Shown here: positions 30,100 through 31,598 of the stretch, one piece after another
Position numbering within the stretch: the first letter of the stretch is position 1
Layout: each line of letters starts with the position of its first letter
From: DASZVN01 sp035547055
GTDB taxonomy: Bacteria > Pseudomonadota > Alphaproteobacteria > Rhizobiales > Methylopilaceae
Reading direction: 5' to 3'
Assembly: GCA_035547055.1 (NCBI GenBank)
Contig: DASZVN010000162.1
Span: 1 to 31,598, forward strand
Length of the DNA: 31,598 nucleotides
Program-made: the position numbers and the translations under genes
The notes under the pieces: model-generated
Seen by the model: the letters and a program-made list of their open reading frames with translations, nothing else
Databases searched by the model: none
What the model was told of the DNA's origin: nothing

Positions 30100-31007
30100 G
30101 CGACGACAGCCCCGCCCCGACCCGCGCCGGCTTCGTCGCCCTGATCGGCGCGACCAACGCCGGCAAGTCCACGCTGGTGAACGCCCTCGTCGGCAGCAAG
30201 GTCTCGATCGTCACCCACAAGGTGCAGACCACGCGGGCGCTGGTGCGCGGCATCGCGATGGCCGGCGCGAGCCAGATCGTCTTCATCGACACGCCCGGCA
30301 TCTTCCGGCCGAAGCGCCGGCTCGACCGCGCCATGGTCACGACCGCCTGGGGCGGCGCCAAGGACGCCGACCTCGTCGGCGTCCTGATCGACGCCAAGCG
30401 CGGCCTCGACGACGACGCCCGCAGCCTGGTCGAAGGCCTCGGCGCGGTCCCCCGGCCGGTCTTCCTGGTGCTGAACAAGATCGACCTCGTGCCCCGCCCG
30501 GTCCTGCTGGCGCTGGCCGACGCGGCGAACGGGCTAGCCGCCTTCGAGCGGATTTTCATGGTCTCGGCGCTCGACGGCGACGGCGTGCCCGACCTCCTCG
30601 CCTGGCTCGCCGGCCGCGTCCCGGCGGGGCCGTGGCTCTATCCCGAAGACCAGGTCTCCGATCTGCCGCTCCGCATGCTCGCGGCCGAGATCACCCGCGA
30701 GAAGCTGTTCCTGCGTCTCCACGACGAGCTGCCCTACGCGGCGACGGTCGAGACCGAGAGCTGGAAGGAGGTGCGCGGCGGCGCCGTCCGCATCGAGCAG
30801 ACGATCTATGTCGAGCGCGAGAGCCAGAAGAAGATCGTGCTCGGCAAGGGCGGCCAGACCATCAAGGCGATCTCGATGGCGGCCCGCAAGGAGATCACCG
30901 AATTGGCCGAAGCTCCGGTGCACCTCTTCCTGTTCGTGAAGGTGCGCGAAAGCTGGGCCGACGATCCCGAGCGCTTCCGCGAGATGGGCCTGGAGTTCCC
31001 GCGGTAA
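30096..31007 (+). CDS. era: GTPase Era
   Basis: Essential GTPase that binds the 3' end of 16S rRNA during 30S assembly. 303 aa. GTPase motifs: G1 GATNAGKST (about residues 18-26), TTRALVRG switch, G3 DTPGI, G4 NKID. The C-terminal KH domain contains IYVERESQKKIVLGKGGQTIKAI and then the usual LFLFVKVRESWADDPERFREMGLEF end. It overlaps rnc by 4 nt, which fits joint roles in rRNA maturation. recO, the usual next gene in many relatives, is not here; a repeat and a DUF29 gene follow. Confidence 0.97.
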   Translation: MSDDSPAPTRAGFVALIGATNAGKSTLVNALVGSKVSIVTHKVQTTRALVRGIAMAGASQIVFIDTPGIFRPKRRLDRAMVTTAWGGAKDADLVGVLIDAKRGLDDDARSLVEGLGAVPRPVFLVLNKIDLVPRPVLLALADAANGLAAFERIFMVSALDGDGVPDLLAWLAGRVPAGPWLYPEDQVSDLPLRMLAAEITREKLFLRLHDELPYAATVETESWKEVRGGAVRIEQTIYVERESQKKIVLGKGGQTIKAISMAARKEITELAEAPVHLFLFVKVRESWADDPERFREMGLEFPR

Positions 31008-31043
31008 GGCCGGCTTTCCGCTCGCCCCGGGGCGCCAGCGGCT

Positions 31044-31107
31044 GTCTCGAAGGATGGGTCACAGACGCATGCGTCGAGACGCGGGCTTCGCACCCTCAGC
31101 ATGAGGG
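31044..31107. repeat. Palindromic intergenic repeat fragment upstream of the DUF29 gene
   Basis: GTCTCGA (31044-31050) and TCGAGAC (31074-31080) form an inverted repeat, and a second small hairpin CCCTC-AGCAT-GAGGG is at 31093-31107. The wording (GTCTCGAAGGATGGG..., CTCAGCATGAGG) matches an intergenic repeat type I recall from several alphaproteobacterial genomes. It occupies the middle of the 150-nt gap between era and the DUF29 gene. Confidence 0.5.
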
Positions 31108-31157
31108 GAGTTGCCGCTCTCGTTGAATAGCGTCCCTCCCACTCCTATTCTCCCGCC

Positions 31158-31598
31158 ATGGGCAAGGTCGCCACCTACGACGAGGACATCGTGCTCTGGG
31201 CCGAGCGCCAGGCCGAGGTGCTGCGCTCGCTCAGCGGCCGGCCCGGCGTGCCTGACGAACTCGACATCGAGAACGTCGCCGGGAAGATCGAGACGGTGGG
31301 GCGCACCGAAATCCGCGCGGCGGAGAGCCCTGTGCGTCTCATCTTCGTGCATCTTCTGAAGGCTACGTCCGTACCGTACGCGCCGGCGCGCACCCACTGG
31401 AAGGCGGAAGTCGCGAACTGGCACTACGACCTTCTCGGGGCGCTGACGCCCTCGATGAGACAGCGGATCGACATCGACCGCGTGTGGCGGCGGGCGCAAC
31501 GCGAGGCGGCACTGTCGCTCGAAGCGGAGGGGACGGCACTGGCCGACGACTTGCCGCAGGGGGCGCCGGTCTCGCTGGAAGAGCTTGCGGCGGAAGAA
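31158..31598 (+). CDS. DUF29 family protein, 3' end outside window
   Basis: ATG 31158 opens a frame that stays open for 147 codons to the window end. The N-terminus (ATYDEDIVLWAERQAEVLRSL), the central LDIENVAGKIETVGRTEIR and VRLIFVHLLK, and a following helical THWKAEVANWHYDL segment match DUF29, a family of unknown function common in cyanobacteria and some alphaproteobacteria, often in many copies per genome. The usual AEEIE after the first helix reads AGKIE. No Shine-Dalgarno is obvious before the ATG. Composition after residue 70 is slightly less GC-biased (codons such as GTA, CTT, AGA), hinting at a different history from the era cluster. Confidence 0.75.
   Translation, partial: MGKVATYDEDIVLWAERQAEVLRSLSGRPGVPDELDIENVAGKIETVGRTEIRAAESPVRLIFVHLLKATSVPYAPARTHWKAEVANWHYDLLGALTPSMRQRIDIDRVWRRAQREAALSLEAEGTALADDLPQGAPVSLEELAAEE

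Noticed and set aside
1..31598. tRNA, rRNA, prophage or insertion sequence genes
   Set aside because: No transposase, integrase or phage proteins and no recognisable RNA gene sequences were seen in either strand.

Overview
The window is a densely coded chromosomal segment from a very GC-rich bacterium (roughly 70 percent GC by eye). It is most likely an alphaproteobacterium of the Hyphomicrobiales or Rhodospirillales type. The reasons are the rpoZ - spoT - pdxJ - acpS - lepB - rnc - era gene order, the divergent ETF-ubiquinone oxidoreductase / uracil-DNA glycosylase pair, an RTX protein with NTGDA-x-GDTY repeats, DUF982-like, DUF29 and DUF2062 proteins, and palindromic repeats of the CGTCATG...CCACGA kind. 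I cannot name a genus. I see no rRNA, tRNA, CRISPR array, transposase or phage gene.

Layout. (1) 1-3678: assimilatory sulfate reduction operon cysH (cut by the window start), cysD and cysN, on the + strand, with a copy of the same double-hairpin repeat in each of the two gaps. CysN has a C-terminal DUF2061 domain where many homologues carry APS kinase. CysH is of the APS-reductase type, so APS kinase is not needed. (2) 3686-7127: an amidase and a large RTX calcium-binding exoprotein, both on the minus strand. (3) 7415-10464: a run of small or lightly characterised + strand genes (DUF3237, a coiled-coil protein, a DUF982-like protein, a candidate small ORF coupled to a secreted esterase, and a small exported protein). 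(4) 10478-16534: minus-strand housekeeping block, in transcription order ETF-QO, exported TPR protein, ispE, dapB, gpmA. (5) 16621-21182: uracil-DNA glycosylase, an exported orphan protein (minus), a YpfJ-type metallopeptidase, a slipin, ApaG and an L,D-transpeptidase lipoprotein. (6) 21183-23976: an array of four hairpins, an EthD-like protein (minus), and a MFS exporter-TetR operon preceded by a 16-bp palindromic operator candidate. (7) 24056-31007: rpoZ, bifunctional spoT/rsh, DUF2062, pdxJ, acpS, lepB, rnc and era, a growth-control, cofactor, lipid, secretion and RNA-processing cluster with several ATGA overlaps. (8) 31158-end: a DUF29 gene cut by the window end.

I found no clear new multi-gene system. 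The observations most worth a second look are the CysN-DUF2061 fusion, the family-4-like uracil-DNA glycosylase that has lost all but one of the expected Fe-S cysteines, the four-hairpin array at 21195-21306, the paired repeats inside the cys operon, the TetR operator, and two candidate small ORFs (9057-9206 and 26737-26817).
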